Below are positions 22,648 through 35,400 of a stretch of DNA of 64,000 bases, piece after piece (position 1 is the stretch's first letter; each line of letters begins with the position of its first letter). A model generated the notes under the pieces. The model searched no databases and was not told where the DNA came from. It was given only the letters and a program-made list of their open reading frames with translations. The translations under genes and the position numbers were made by a program. The DNA is from Agrostemma githago (Eukaryota > Streptophyta > Magnoliopsida > Caryophyllales > Caryophyllaceae). The stretch is from positions 46,142,005 through 46,206,004 of the forward strand of contig OY288248.1 in assembly GCA_958450325.1 (NCBI GenBank), read 5' to 3'.

Positions 22648-23749
22648 ACTCGGTCGAGTCATGGTCTGACTCGGTCGAGTGTGTCCTCGAAAAGTGGTCT
22701 GCCCAGTTTTATGGACGCTACTCGATCGAGTAGCCTACGTACTCGGTCGAGTAGCCCCTGTACGAGTGTCATCTCGTTTCGTTTTTGGGGTTTAAAATCG
22801 ACGGTCGGTCAAATTAAATACAAATATCGCATGATTTGAATTTAACTCGACCTCCGGTACTATAATCGTGTACATGTACGATTATAATACCGTTGTCGGG
22901 ATTTTATGAAAACATTTACGTTAGAAAATTTGAATTAGCAACGGAATGCATCCCTCTACGTCACGACATCGAAACTAACCCTTTCGGGTTATGTGATGTC
23001 GGTTTTCGTGTCAACGGGTTCCGTACTAATTATAGAAATGGAATTAAATACGTTCAACTACGACCGATTGCGATCACGTCACGCCCTTGAGTACATTGGG
23101 GCGGGGCTCCTCGAAAGGGCTCCACTTCCGTCGTTGCTCGTAAAGGGATTAGACGGACTTTAGGCAAACATCGTAGTCAAACGGATTTAGAACCGGATTT
23201 TTGATACTAGTTTATATATATACGCGGTATAGTAATGTTAGTAACGCGAATGTAAAAAGTTAGTATACGAAAATTAAAATGTTAGTATTATGTTAGAAGT
23301 TAGTGTTAGGATAATAATACAAAACGTAAATAAAAAACAAAGTAATAAGGATCGAAATGGGGTTTAGGACACCCTCAACATACATGCTTAGTAGGGACCT
23401 CGGAAATGGACTCGTAAATAGTGACGGGACGTCGGAGTATCGAGGATGTATGCAAGTTATGGTGTGTGTGGATGATTCGTCGATTTTCGAGGGACGAAGG
23501 GCTCGATTTTTTGTGTGTAGTGCTTAGGCTTACTAAGGCTTGTAGTTTAGGTGAATGTAGGGTAAAATGTAGGTAGAATGTGAGTAAAATGGCATTAGGT
23601 AAAAGCCCTCAAATGCAAAGGGTTTGAGGGGGTATTTATAGAGTTTACTCCACGACCTAGGGTCACTCGATCGAGTGCCCTAGAAAATGGGCCTAATCCG
23701 GTTTTTGACGCTCCACTCGACCGAGTGGGTCAATCCACTCGATCGAGTG
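22648..23749. repeat. Two ACTCGATCGAGT-type palindrome clusters in solo LTR G
   Basis: Clusters at 22648-22752 and 23663-23749, with units such as CACTCGATCGAGTG and ACTCGGTCGAGT. The second lies immediately upstream (minus strand) of a CTATAAATACC box at 23631-23641; the first lies downstream. Element E has the same two-cluster arrangement. Confidence 0.9.
23631..23641 (-). promoter_or_regulatory. TATA box of solo LTR G
   Basis: Minus-strand CTATAAATACC, 22 bp below the nearest ACTCGATCGAGT-type palindrome. It corresponds in position to CTATATAAAC in the element E LTR. Confidence 0.6.
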
Positions 23750-24139
23750 GGTCAAGCAAATCGAGACAAAATAGGAAAGAATTGATATTGTTGTTTTGAT
23801 TGGTTTTTTGAATTTGGATTTGTGCGCCAGTTGAACCTGGCTGATTTATGAGACGGTTTCGTCTTTGACCGGGTTTTGACCCGGTCGCTAAAAGACGGGA
23901 TTTATTTTTGGTGTCGGTTTTGGCCCAAATTAGTCTCATTTTGCTCGGAACGACCCACTGGGCCTGGATTTGAGGTCTGTTTTGAGAGATTATTACTCCG
24001 CTAAAAGTCCATGTCAGATATTATTCATTTCGGGTCCAAATCCGAGTATACCAAGTCACGTTTGCGTCCGATCATCATCGGGTGTTTGTCGGGAACTGCT
24101 ATAGACACTAGCAGGCAAAATGCGGGTGTCTACAAAAAA

Positions 24140-25037
24140 GTTTGACTTGTTTAAAAAAAATGGATTATCGTAAAATTCTAACATTTTTGACTTATAATTT
24201 CTAATTGTGAAGTTGCCGTTTTGTAAAAAGATTGACTAACTTCAACTTTTCGGATATCGTGAAACTTAACCTTTTTGAATTATAATTTAAGAACGTGATA
24301 CTTCACTTTTGTTTTATCTTTGGTTGATAATTATATCTAGATCTGTCTCAAAATGCCTAAATAATTTATTTTAAATTATTTTGAAACTATTTCATTTTTT
24401 TATTTTCAAGCAATCGACTTTTATGAATACTTTCATATTTCCAAAATATTCAATTTCTACATAAAACGTTTTAACATTGTCGAAATTATTTTATGGTTTG
24501 ATAACATTTTTGAAAACTTTCATGATTACTTTAATAACATTTTCAAAATTTTAATATTTTGAAATTAGTTTTCGTTTTATTGTTGGTGGACTTTTGAATC
24601 TGTTATTGAAAATGTTTGACGGTTGGTTCGATTTTTACTAACAACAAAATTTGATTTCTCCAAACTAAATTTTGTTTTGTCATAAAACGAAATATTATCG
24701 AATTATTCTTAATCAAATTGTTTTACTTTTGTTTTGAAAATGTTTGGTTACCCAATTTTCTTCGAGTTCATTTACAAATGTTATTTGACGTCGTTATTTT
24801 ATCAAATAACTTTACATTACGATTTCATTATAATTAAAAAAAAATTTTAAACTTCGGGTAGCTTAGCCCAATTTCTCTTGGAATAAATATTCGTATTCGA
24901 TTTCGTATCACTTTGAAAGTTGTAAAGTTTTCTTTTAAAGTAAAATTTTTATGCGAACTTTGTATCCCCATCTTTTCAAGTGAGGTAATTTCTATTACTT
25001 TCTGCTTATTCTTAGTTTCGAGGACGAAACTTTCTTT
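24140..25037 (+). other. Element D 3' internal region, no gene
   Basis: AT-rich sequence with repeated TTTGAAAATTTT-like runs and no RT, integrase or chromodomain motif. Near its end the TTTCGAGGACGAAAC box, conserved ahead of the 3' LTR in Tekay/Del elements, is intact. Confidence 0.6.
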
Positions 25038-25050
25038 TAGTGGGGAGGAT
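25038..25050 (+). promoter_or_regulatory. Polypurine tract of element D
   Basis: TAGTGGGGAGGAT directly before the LTR start TGTAACACCC; primes plus-strand synthesis in LTR retrotransposons. Confidence 0.75.
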
Positions 25051-28000
25051 TGTAACACCCGCTATTTTTTTCTAGCGTTTTTGTCTTTACCGTTATGACT
25101 CTGTCATAACTCTGTCACATTTCGGCATTGCATTTCATCTTTTTCCAAGCTCTATTTTCATTTTTGAGTTTAATGATATTTATTTATATTTTAAAAAGAT
25201 TTTTAATTCTTTTAAATCCATTTATTTGATTTTCCTCGTAAACTATTTATTTTCCGCGAGGAATTCTATTTCTCTACGAATTAATGTTTTTAAGCTCGGA
25301 TTTAAGTTATTCCTTTTCCTAAAAATGTTTAAATACATTTATATAATATTTTAGACTAAGAAATATTTGTATTTACGAAAATTTAGCCTTTAATGATTTT
25401 GTTACGAAGTTTCGTAAATAATTATTTTCCAACGCGAGGTTTACTTGAATTGCTTTGAAATGTCGTTAACTATTTTACGATTCTTCTTTTTATCAACTTA
25501 TAAATTATTTGAGACCATTTCCTCACGTTTTGGACCGACAAAGCTTCTTGTCACAATTTTACTATGTATTATTTATACGTTTCATTTTATCACGTTAAAC
25601 CGTAAACGTAAGATTATTTTCTTCCATTTATTCCATGCTTTATTACTCAAACTTTTCACTCTCCCTCACGTTCATTCTTTTGGCTGGTTTCCTCACACAT
25701 TTCACCTGGTTTTCATCTAAATTTTCATGCTATTCATTCTTAACAAAACCATCCATTTTCTTACATCTTTTATTCACTTTTAACATAAGAAAAAAAATTT
25801 TTTCTTCTTCATTTCTGGCCGTGACACTCCTCTCCTCTCCTAGGCTGACTTTTGTTTAATTCGAGCCTTGATCGCATCATTTTTATCGTCAAAATAATCC
25901 TCTTTCTGATCCCTTCGTTAAGGTAATAATCGATGTTGTTTTCGATCATTATTTACCTTGTTTTTATTAGTTTTCTCATGGTATTTTTCTGCCATGATTT
26001 TTATATATTGTAGGATTTGTGGTCGATCTCGAGGCCGACAAATATATTATTGATTCGGATTTGGACAGAGGTAACGTCGATGTTACTCGGTATTTCATGA
26101 TTTTAATTGTGTATTTGCATGTATATATTTTTATGTTTTATTTTTGACAATATATGTATGTCATAAAATCTGGAAAATTTTTAAAAGTTGAAAATTTGCA
26201 TGTTTCGGTATTTTTATCGCTTTTACGAGATTAACGATTAAATCGTCATATTAATTTGTAAAATCGTAATATTCGGCCTAAACATGTAATATATGTTAAT
26301 ATTCTTTAAAAATGATGTTTTTGATGATTTTTAATAATTTGGTATTTTTCTGATATTTTTGTTATCGATTATCGAATTATTACCGTTTACGGACAAAAAC
26401 GATTAAAAGCCGATTTTTAGTTCTAGTATCTAAACATTTTATTTTAACCTGATTTTTGACGTGGTGAAACTTTTTGATGAAATAGAATTTTCTGAAGTTT
26501 TTCACAATTTTTCGAAATTGTTAAGTGGATGAATTAATTAATCAGTTTAAATCATCGTTTATCGTTAAAACCGTGTTTGTCGTTTAAATTCTCGATTTCT
26601 GGTCCTATGATTAAATCTGGAAAAAATGTGATTCTGATGATTTAATATTAAAATGTAATTTTATGATTTTTAGTGCCTTAATAAATGTTCGGAACGATAA
26701 GTTTTAATAATGGAATCGTTAATTGTGAAAACGGGTTTTAAAGACGGTTTTGACGGGATTTATTAAATCTGGAATTTTTGGAAATCTGGAAAAATGGTAG
26801 ATTCTGGAAAATCATGATTTTTAGGTTTAATAATAATTTTTGGATATTAATACTTAAATCATTTTGTAATTACTATTTTTATTAATCGTTATTGTCGAGA
26901 TTGGACGATTAACGAGAAAACGCTTTAAAAACCGAGTTTTAGGATTCTGGAAAATTTTCTTTTCTGGACAGAATGTCCATAAATATATTTTAACTATTTT
27001 ACGTAATTTTTGTACTATTTATTAAAGTCTTTAATTAATAAGTATTGATTTTTGGACAAATTATGATTTATCGTTAAAATGCTTCATCTTACCCAAAAGA
27101 ATTATTTTTCCAGCCATTTTGAAAGTATTTAAATCTGAAACTTTGTGAGTTAAATGATTCCTTAACATACTGTTAATGTATTCAATGGTTTAATTAAATA
27201 AAAGACGTTAAAAGATTTAATTTAACATTTGCCGTAAAATCCTATTTATGTTCGTATTGTTGAAACTATTAATAATTAGGGAATTGTAATTTTATAAATT
27301 TTGGAAACACCCTAATTAGTAGTAATAAAATGTTTAAGACATTTTTATCATTTTATAAACACTCGTATGATGTTTCAATAATTTCATAAACCTAAATGTT
27401 CTCACTTTATCAATTAATATGGTTAAGGCCGAAAGTACTAGTTTATAAATCTATATCGTTTACTAAAAATGTGTTATTAGTATAAATTAGTATTTTGCTA
27501 TTTTGATATGATGCTATTTTTAGTAAGTTTCTGAAAATAGAAGTTTTCTAAAATAGAAAGTTTCCTCATTTGGAAAGTGATTCCTTTTCATTTTGTTCTC
27601 TTATTGTTTATGTTGAATACATCTTTTAAATATCGATAATGGATTGTTTTGGAGTTATGGAATAAGGATAAGTGTGGGTTTAGAGTAATATAGTCTGGGA
27701 TGTACGTTTTGCCATCAACTATAAAGCTGGTGTGTCTATGTTGAGACACATTGGTCGTTGAACTGAGCATGGTTTGTGTTCAGGAGTGTGTATATTTTGA
27801 CCTTAAACTTAGATATTACATCGTGTAAGTCGCCGTCGGGTTGAACTGGATTACGGTTGGTGTCCAAGAGGGGTGTACATTACTTAAGCCAGGACCTCGC
27901 TGCACGCAGTCCTGTTATGGTTGAGTTGCCTAGTTAGAGACCGAAGTCTGATTTGTTTTGACTAAGTTCTCGAAGCTAGTTTAGTATTGTCCTAGTGAAA

Positions 28001-28547
28001 GTCTAGATTCTACATTAATCTTATCCATAACGCTATTTTGACTATTTTTATTATTATCGATATAATTTGGTTGCAGGTTGGCAAATGTTTTATGTTTTCT
28101 CCGAAAAACTCATTTTTATTATATTGTTTCGATACGTGAAGTTTTTCACTGAAAACTTATTTTCATTATAATGTTTTATTGTTTTCCGTCTTTAGTATTT
28201 TTCCTATATTAGTAATTACTGTTTTAAAATCCTGTTATACGGCTGGGAGAACGTTGACGTTGCTCCTCACTGATTGTGGCTGTCATATTTTTAACATGAC
28301 AGGTATGTATGTTTCCGGGTGTGGGCTAGCGGGCAGACCTGATCCTTGCTCGATTAATTTTAATAATTATGTTTTGTGGATTGTTAAACCCCTTTGTGGA
28401 TTTACTTAATTTTTGGCCATTTTATTTAAGGCCTATTGTTTGACTTTACCATTTTAATTTTTACTAAGACATAGTTACAGTGTGTTTTAATCCCGACTCT
28501 ACAGTGTTTCCGCCACTGTATCTCGTTAGATTTTCTAGGCGATTACA
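25051..28547 (+). repeat. 3' LTR of element D (~3.5 kb)
   Basis: Starts TGTAACACCC after a purine tract and ends GATTACA, giving inverted TGTAA/TTACA termini. Its last 1281 bp match the truncated 5' LTR. I see no gene in it; several frames are AT-rich chance frames. Confidence 0.9.
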
Positions 28548-28747
28548 TTCTCCGCCGCCAACCGGACCCGGTTCATTACCGTCCTTAACGCCGTTACTAC
28601 TACTAACATATCATGAATCTCACGGGAAAAACATCTCAAATTATGTTGATACATTTTTTTTACATGAATTAGGGATCTAGGGTTTAACAGATGAGAATCG
28701 AGATATAACCAAAATAAGATAAATTGGGAATCGAAATATAAACAAAT
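28548..28747 (-). pseudogene. 5' end of the CACTA-1 gene fragment, cut by element D
   Basis: A 200-bp remnant of CACTA-1 between D and E. On the minus strand it shows a plant-like leader with a TTAAACCCTAG telo-box-type motif (about 28670-28687), then an ATG at 28654 opening a 35-codon frame. That frame runs into the element D boundary and ends in MNRVRLAAE. Strand and order fit the exons at 8120-8019, 7686-7600 and 7496-7393, so this is probably exon 1 of the same gene, now 20 kb away. The protein is not recognised. Confidence 0.4.
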
Positions 28748-29136
28748 TGTAGACACCCGCATTTTGACTGCCAGATGTCTATGGTAGTTTCCAAAAACCA
28801 CCCGATGATGATCGGACGCTAACGTGTTTCTACACGCTCAGATATGGGCTCAAATCCATTAGTTGTTGGCTAAAGCACTTATGGAGTACAAATCTCACAA
28901 AACTAACCTCAAATCCAGGCCTAGTGGACCGTTCCGAGTCAAACAAGACTAATTTGGGGCAAAACCGACACCGGAAATAAAACCGACTTTTTAGCAATTG
29001 GGTCAACCCTGGTCAAAGTCGTTTCCGAAACACATAAAACAACCATCCAAACATCGAATGTCCACTTCAATTACACAAACCCATCAAATGCCAAAGTCAA
29101 GGTCCAAAACGATGGACCCGCGCGACCCAGCTGGGC

Positions 29137-30550
29137 CACTCGATCGAGTGCTCCACCCACTCGATCGAGTTGGCCTATTTCAGGCCCGACTGCAGGCACA
29201 ACGGGCCACTCGACCGAGTCAGCTGGTTACTCGGTCGAGTAACCCTAACCGGGGTCCTAGGCCATGCCTATATAAACACCCCCATGCACAACCTTTCAAC
29301 ACACCTTTTTGCAACCCTAATCTCACACACACTTTACAACCCTAATTCAACCCTGATCAAACCCTAAAACTACACTCAAGCCCTAACCCTAGTACTTAGG
29401 AGGCAAATCTAAACCACCACAACTCAATCTCCATAGACCTCGAAACTCCCGTGTTAAAGGCACGACTACGAGTCCTATCCGAGACAAGAACATGTAGGTT
29501 GAGGGTGCAAAACCCTATTCTTCCCTTATTCTCTTCCTCTCGTCATCTTTCTCTTCCTTTTCTTTTTGTTTTTTTATTTAATTATCGCATCTGTAATATC
29601 GATAATATAATTAGTATTAAGATATTAAAATACTTGTCGATTTGTGTCGAGTATGAGAGATGTCGGAATAAGGAAACCCGAATATACAAGTGTACCGCAC
29701 ACAGCGTTGCCGGTCGCTTATTCCGACACCCCAATTACTTGATTATTGAGACAAGTTAACTTAAACAATAATCTTCGTCTCGTTCGCGTTATTATTAGTC
29801 ACGTGTCGCATTAATTTCAAAACCTTTTTTTTTTAAATCTAACATCTTTTAACAAGGGTCGAAACCCGTTGACGCGGATCCGATATCACAATCTCTAGGG
29901 ATTTATTTCGATGTCGGAAAAGCCGAGGGAATCAAGTCCTCTAATTCAAGCAAAATGTCGATCTGTTAGAATCGATACCAATTCCACAATTGGATGTCGA
30001 ATCTAACGATCTAGTCAAATAAGTTAACTAGCGCGATTTCTATTGATACTAAAAGTAATTGTCATACAATTCGTTAGAATCACGACATTATTAAACGCGG
30101 AGGAAATCTATTCATGTCGCGATAGTTAATTCAAGACGACTTACAATGATTTTTTATCTCGCTCTAACTATTTCATATCGATTCAATAATCGAATATGGG
30201 ATACAACGAGCATTCAAATTCAGAATCGAGTATATATTCCACAATATTTATGCCCAATTCATCAAATCATCAAAAGCAATTTCGAAATCAGTAACAAAAT
30301 TGCAAACAAACCTGGTTCGTACAAGTGCCACTCGACCGAGTGCCTATGACACTCGATCGAGTGACATCATATAAACCGAAAGAGAATGTCTTTTCGACCT
30401 CCACTCGGTCGAGTCTCACAGTGACTCGGTCGAGTGGCAACGTACTCGGTCGAGTTGGTAAATAACTCGATCGAGTAGGGTCCCAAAACCTGGACAGAAC
30501 GTTTTTCAGAGGTCCACTCGGTCGAGTCCCACAATGACTCGGTCGAGTGG
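29137..30550. repeat. ACTCGATCGAGT-type palindrome clusters in the element E 5' LTR
   Basis: Cluster 1 (29137-29243) has CACTCGATCGAGTG and variants with centre ATCG, ACCG or GTCG, ending 25 bp before the TATA box. Cluster 2 (30329-30550) has more copies in the downstream, probably transcribed part of the LTR. The 3' LTR repeats them at 42092-42197 and 43287-43508. Confidence 0.92.
29268..29277 (+). promoter_or_regulatory. TATA box of the element E 5' LTR
   Basis: CTATATAAAC; repeated at 42223-42232 in the 3' LTR. It follows palindrome cluster 1. The transcript would begin about 30 bp downstream. Confidence 0.7.
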
Positions 30551-31344
30551 CCCCTTGTCACGTTAAACCGTGAATCCTACAATAGAATTCGAGTCTCGTT
30601 AACCGTTTTTTGTGACTTAGGTCAACACGTGCCTAATTAATCACGTGAAACATCTTTTCAAAACCATGCATTAACTCATTTGCATCATTCTACACAATTC
30701 AATATTTGCGCAAACCGTTATTATCGTTTTACCGTTACTAACCGTTTGTTACTTTTCTTGTTGATTTATTGTGTTTATTTTATTGTACTAAAATGAACCC
30801 ACATGCTAAAATACAACTTTGACGTTAAGATTTTAGTTGCATTAAATTGACATAGAAACCCTTTCAATTTCTCACATGCTTAGGGAAAACACTGTTTGCA
30901 TAACATTTTCCCGTTAAACTAACGCGCGTATTATAGAGTCATTCGATAACTTAGTAGAGGCCGCTAAGTGCGGGCGGGGTTGGGTGTCCTTCGTGGGCTT
31001 CCCAACACGTACCCTCACCCCTTACTCAGAACCTCGGTTTCCGGATGCCCGAAACCGTTGGCGCACGAGAGTTATTCAATACACGATAACTGGTAGTGAC
31101 GGTATCGGTATCGAGATGCAAAGAGACGAGCCCAATAAACTCTGACATCAGAAATGGGCCGTATTTTGTATACGGCCCACTACGACATAGAGTGGGTTCG
31201 AACGGGCCCGAACTCCCACAAAGTTCGGTGGCGACTCCACATAGATTTAAATTTCAATTCGATCCATTCTCATATGGAGATTCATTCGCCTCCCCAAACT
31301 CGCGCGTGGCCGCGTCGGGGTGGACCTATGTCATGTCCACAATT

Positions 31345-31362
31345 TGGCGACTCCGCTGGGGA
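31345..31362 (+). promoter_or_regulatory. Primer binding site of element E
   Basis: TGGCGACTCCGCTGGGGA, 3 nt after the LTR end. From memory this is the tRNA-Arg-type PBS of Ogre elements. The leader that follows (31363-32422) has no convincing gene. Confidence 0.8.
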
Positions 31363-32422
31363 TTAACTGATGCGTGACTTACCATCGGCATCCTCAGGGT
31401 GAGACTCGAATATAAATCGTTTGACTAGTACAATACGCGTTTTAGTTTTACGGTTCATGCATAACCCATATTTTCCCGGGCCGGTACTGGTGACCGACGT
31501 CCCACTATATTGTTGATGTACTCCAATATGGATATGTCATAAGGTGTCCATAGTCGATTCGAGTGGGTTTCGCGGCATGTTCTAAGCTCAACTCGACTTA
31601 GAGAGTCCGTCCCGATCAACGTCTAGACTATGTACACTGGTATAGACCCTCTAGACCGACCGAGACTTAGTGTAAAGCATACATGGCGTCGTTATAATGC
31701 TTGTATGACTACATGCTATTTGGTTTCCGTGTCATTTTCGAAAAACGTCAACTCTTTTCAAAAATTACATCTTTTTCAAGATATTCAATTTTCAAAACCC
31801 GGGTCGCATGCCGAATTTAGGACTTATGATTTTACTCAAAATAGCCTATTTTCTAGACGGTTTGCTGCCCAATTCAAAACTCGAAATTACTTTCAAACTT
31901 TCGAAACCCGTGGCCCAATACTCTTTTCGTTTTCTTTCGAAAATTGGGCCCTCCACCGAGTTCTCTCGGGCTCTCTTTAAAAACAATCCATTTTCAAAAT
32001 CTTCCTCTTAGGACCCCCCGTATTTAGCAGTGTCGGGTCGTGTCGTAAGTTGTCAAGGTCTTTAGTGTCGAAACTCTGTCGATCTTACATCACGGGTTTC
32101 TTCCCTATCACAGTCCGCCTTATTAGACTAAGGCAAGGCCCACCTACGTAGGACAAACCCCTACAAAGGAGAGCCCGTTTACACAATCGAGTCAAAGGTC
32201 TAGGGATGTCTCACGTGAACCTTCCTTCGAACAGGATTAGGCCCACCCGCCGAATCCTAAGGAAGGTCCACTTTTCACAAGTCACCCGTCTAGGTGTCTT
32301 TTCTCGAGTCATTTCCCTTTTAGTTTTGTTCGGGATGTACTTTCTATTCCGGGATTCGGGCTAGTTTCTGATTACGCGGTGTTCTTACAGACAGGCCACC
32401 CGAAACAAGATATCAACACAAG

Positions 32423-35400
32423 ATGGACGCATTGAAGAATGCCCTAGAGAAGATCGAAGCCCAATTGACTGCCATCCAGAAGGATCAAATGGCACTCGCC
32501 ACTCGTGTGGGCGCAATGGAGAAGGGAACTCCTCCTCCTGGATCGGAGCCCACTGGGCCCATAGCTAAACTAGTCAGCGCTGTCCGCAGGATCGAGGAAC
32601 AAGTTCACCTGTCAACGAACAACTTGATCCACACTGAAATTGCTCGTTCCTATTCACCCTTGAATGACGAGCTACCCGCTAACCTCAACCTTACGGGAAT
32701 TCCAATGTTTGAGGGTACTGAAGACCCGGTCCATCACATCCGGGCCTTCAAAGACTTTATGGCGATAAAAGGAGTGAAGTCCACCATGTTTACCCACTTA
32801 TTCCATTCCTCTCTGGAGAAGCATCCCAAGGCCTGGTACTACAGGCTCGATTCCAAGAAATATAAAACTTGGGATGATGTGGCGACTGAATTTGCTCGGA
32901 ATTACGCTGATAATACCGAGATCCAGACTACAATGCGTACTCTGGAAGTAATGGCCCAGGAGCCCAAAGAAGGGTTCACCAAATATCTACAAAGATAGCG
33001 GGCCAAGAGTGTGAAGCTGGTTGATAAGCCCAGCGAGAAAGTGCTAGTGGAGGCGTATTTCAAGAACCTCCTCCCTTCCTACCGGGTCCACCTCCGGTAT
33101 GCTGTTATCCCTAATTTTGCTACCCTAACTGAAATGGGTACAAGGATCGAGGATGACTTAAGGTTAGAGAGCCTGACTAAGGCCTCTACCAAGGGCTATC
33201 AAGGGGCAAGCTCATCCACGAGCAAGCCCACACCTGCAGCTGCAACTCGCAGCATCTTTGACGAGGTAAATCTGCTTGACACCTCATCCAAAAAGAATAC
33301 ACCAAATCGGGTATTCACAGATATAGGAACTACCTATACTTATGCCTTACAAAGGCTATTTTCAAAGGGTCTGATCCAACCAATAGGCTCGATGCCCGAG
33401 CTTCCAGTGGAGAAGAGGCCCAAAAGTTATAACGCCCAAGCCTACTACCAATATCATCGTGGTAATGGGCATGATACTGAAAAGTGCTGGAAACTGAAGC
33501 ATCTAATCCAGGACCTGATTGAGAGCGGGAAGATCCCGTTGCCCGGAGACAAGCCGAGCAACAAAGAAAACCCGTTCAGTGCCCACGCAATATTCACCGG
33601 TGAGGTAATTGACTGTTCTCACCTCATCTCCCCCTTTATCCCACAAATCAATGGGATATGGTTCGATGACGAGGATGATGTGTACTTAGCCAAAGGGGAA
33701 GCTGTCCCCATCACCCTTGAAGAGGTCCGAAAGGTTAAGTCCAAAGCCTTAGCCACCAACCACCTCGCCGCAGCTAGGCGTTCTATTCCTACATCCGTCA
33801 CTGAACCTGCCAGGACGGAACCTACCCTCGAAGAACCAAGCAACGACACAGCCCTGGTCCAGCAGTTGAAGAGGGTTCGAGCTAACATAACCATATGGCA
33901 ACTACTGGTTAGCTCACAAGCACATCGAGAAGCACTGACTAAGGCTCTCGATGAAATCAAGGTCGACTCACAGGTTACCCCCACTGAAATGGTAGCCACT
34001 ATTATGCCTTATCTCAAGGGCAAGTCCAAGGAAGAAGGCCCACTTATCACCTTCTCCGAGTCTGATATTCCATCATTCGGGCCCAATCATAATCTGGCCC
34101 TTTACATCACGGTCATTTGCCGAGGGAAGTACCTCCCAATGACCCTTATCGATGATGGATCTGCTGTAAATGTCCTTCCCCTAAGGACCGCTAAAGCCCT
34201 CGGCATCACAGATGCCAACTATCTCCCGACGGCGCAAACTATTCAGGCTTTCGACGAAAGCCCAAAGCCAGTTGCCGGGGCTGTTAAACTGAAAATCATA
34301 ACGGGTCCAATCGAAAAAGAGTTAGAGTTTCAGGTGATTAATGTCACCTCATCCTTTAATTTATTACTAGGAAGGCCTTGGATCCATGCAGTCAAGGCCG
34401 TCTCCTCTACTCTCCATCAAAAAGTCAAGATGCCACTTCAAGATGGTGTCATCATACTAGAGGCTACTCCTATTACCGTGGCAAGCTGCAATGCTACGGG
34501 CCGGGCCGACCCACGAGGATTTGATTTCGTGGGCATGATCGAAGAAGAGCATCTCTTTAGGCCCTACTTCATAACTAGCATCGACACGATGCTACAGAAT
34601 CTAGGCTACTTACCGGGGGCTACCTCGAGGCCATATCTTCCGGCTGGGAAGATCATTGAGGTCCTAAATGATGGTGAATCACAATTCGGATTGGGGTATG
34701 CTATAACCCCAGAAAACGTGGTTCGGGCCGGTATTCACAAGGATATCGACATTTTCAAGGGTACTTACATAGGCCCTTATAGCCCGAAGTTAACTGATTA
34801 CTTCGTCACTCCAGTTTTCGGAGCTATCCAAGTGGGCCTCTACCAACCCACTATAACATATCCCGAGACCAAAATGGCTCGGGAATGCAATTTCATCCCT
34901 GATGATATATTCACCCTTGTTCAAGCTGAGTCCAAGGAAGGGGAAAACAACTCCAAGCCCGTGCTGGGGCTCCTATTCGGAGAAAACAAGGCTGTCCCCG
35001 CTCCAAAAGATGATCTGGTCAATCTGATCCTCCGCAGCAATCGGTTTGACTCAACAAAGCTGATCACCGAAGTTGGTACAGATACAGGAAAAAGGGTTTG
35101 GAAGAAGACCATCAAGTGGACTGATGGCCAAGGACGGACCTACAAGCTGACCACCGGCGAGGGAGACATGCCGGATACCAAGTCTGAGTCAGAGTCTGAG
35201 TCGGAGTCTGAGTCCGAGTCTAGAGGGTCTAGTGCTAGAGTCGAGTCTGTAACCGCTCTTCCCTTATCCACTGAGGTCTCGGGGCCTGTCCCAAGACCTC
35301 TCCCTATCCCGCCACTGACCAACGATCAGATGGCCGCTCTTTTCGAGCTTTTCACAAAATTTACCATTAATAATAATAACGAAAACCGTTCTACTTATGA

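Larger units (their letters stand above)
21654..24134 (-). mobile_element. Element G: solo LTR related to element E
   Basis: On the minus strand it starts TGTAGACACCCGCATTTTG and ends CCACA, as the element E LTR does, and shares long blocks with it (for example around the CCGATGATGATCGGACG box and the final GTCGGGGTGGACCTA box). It is flanked by AAAAA on both sides (21649-21653, 24135-24139), a 5-bp TSD. No PBS, internal region or partner LTR adjoins it. It therefore arose by LTR-LTR recombination of a Tat-type element inserted in D. Confidence 0.9.
8515..28547 (+). mobile_element. Element D: Tekay/Del-type Ty3/gypsy derivative without pol
   Basis: A 3' LTR (25051-28547) and a truncated 5' LTR (8515-9797) flank an internal region with an initiator tRNA-Met PBS and a purine tract. 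TGTAACACCC as LTR start and a TTTCGAGGACGAAAC box before the purine tract are familiar from chromovirus Tekay/Del elements. After removing CACTA-2 and solo LTR G, only about 3 kb of internal sequence remains (9798-11296, 21066-21653, 24135-25050). I find no gag, RT or integrase motif in it, so D looks like a large non-autonomous derivative or an eroded copy. Confidence 0.75.
28748..31341 (+). repeat. 5' LTR of element E
   Basis: TGTAGACACCC start, CCACA end; 2594 bp. It matches 41703-44300 throughout. It contains two palindrome clusters (29137-29243, 30329-30550) and a TATA box. No gene. Confidence 0.95.

Noticed and set aside
29137..30550. Regularly spaced short repeats resembling a CRISPR array
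   Set aside because: The repeats are 12-14 bp palindromes with irregular spacing inside a plant retrotransposon LTR; there are no cas genes and no spacer regularity.
31345..31362. tRNA-like sequences at the PBS sites (also 1419-1436, 9800-9811, 47840-47857)
   Set aside because: Only 12-18 bases complementary to tRNA 3' ends are present, at exact PBS positions next to LTRs; no tRNA gene is formed.
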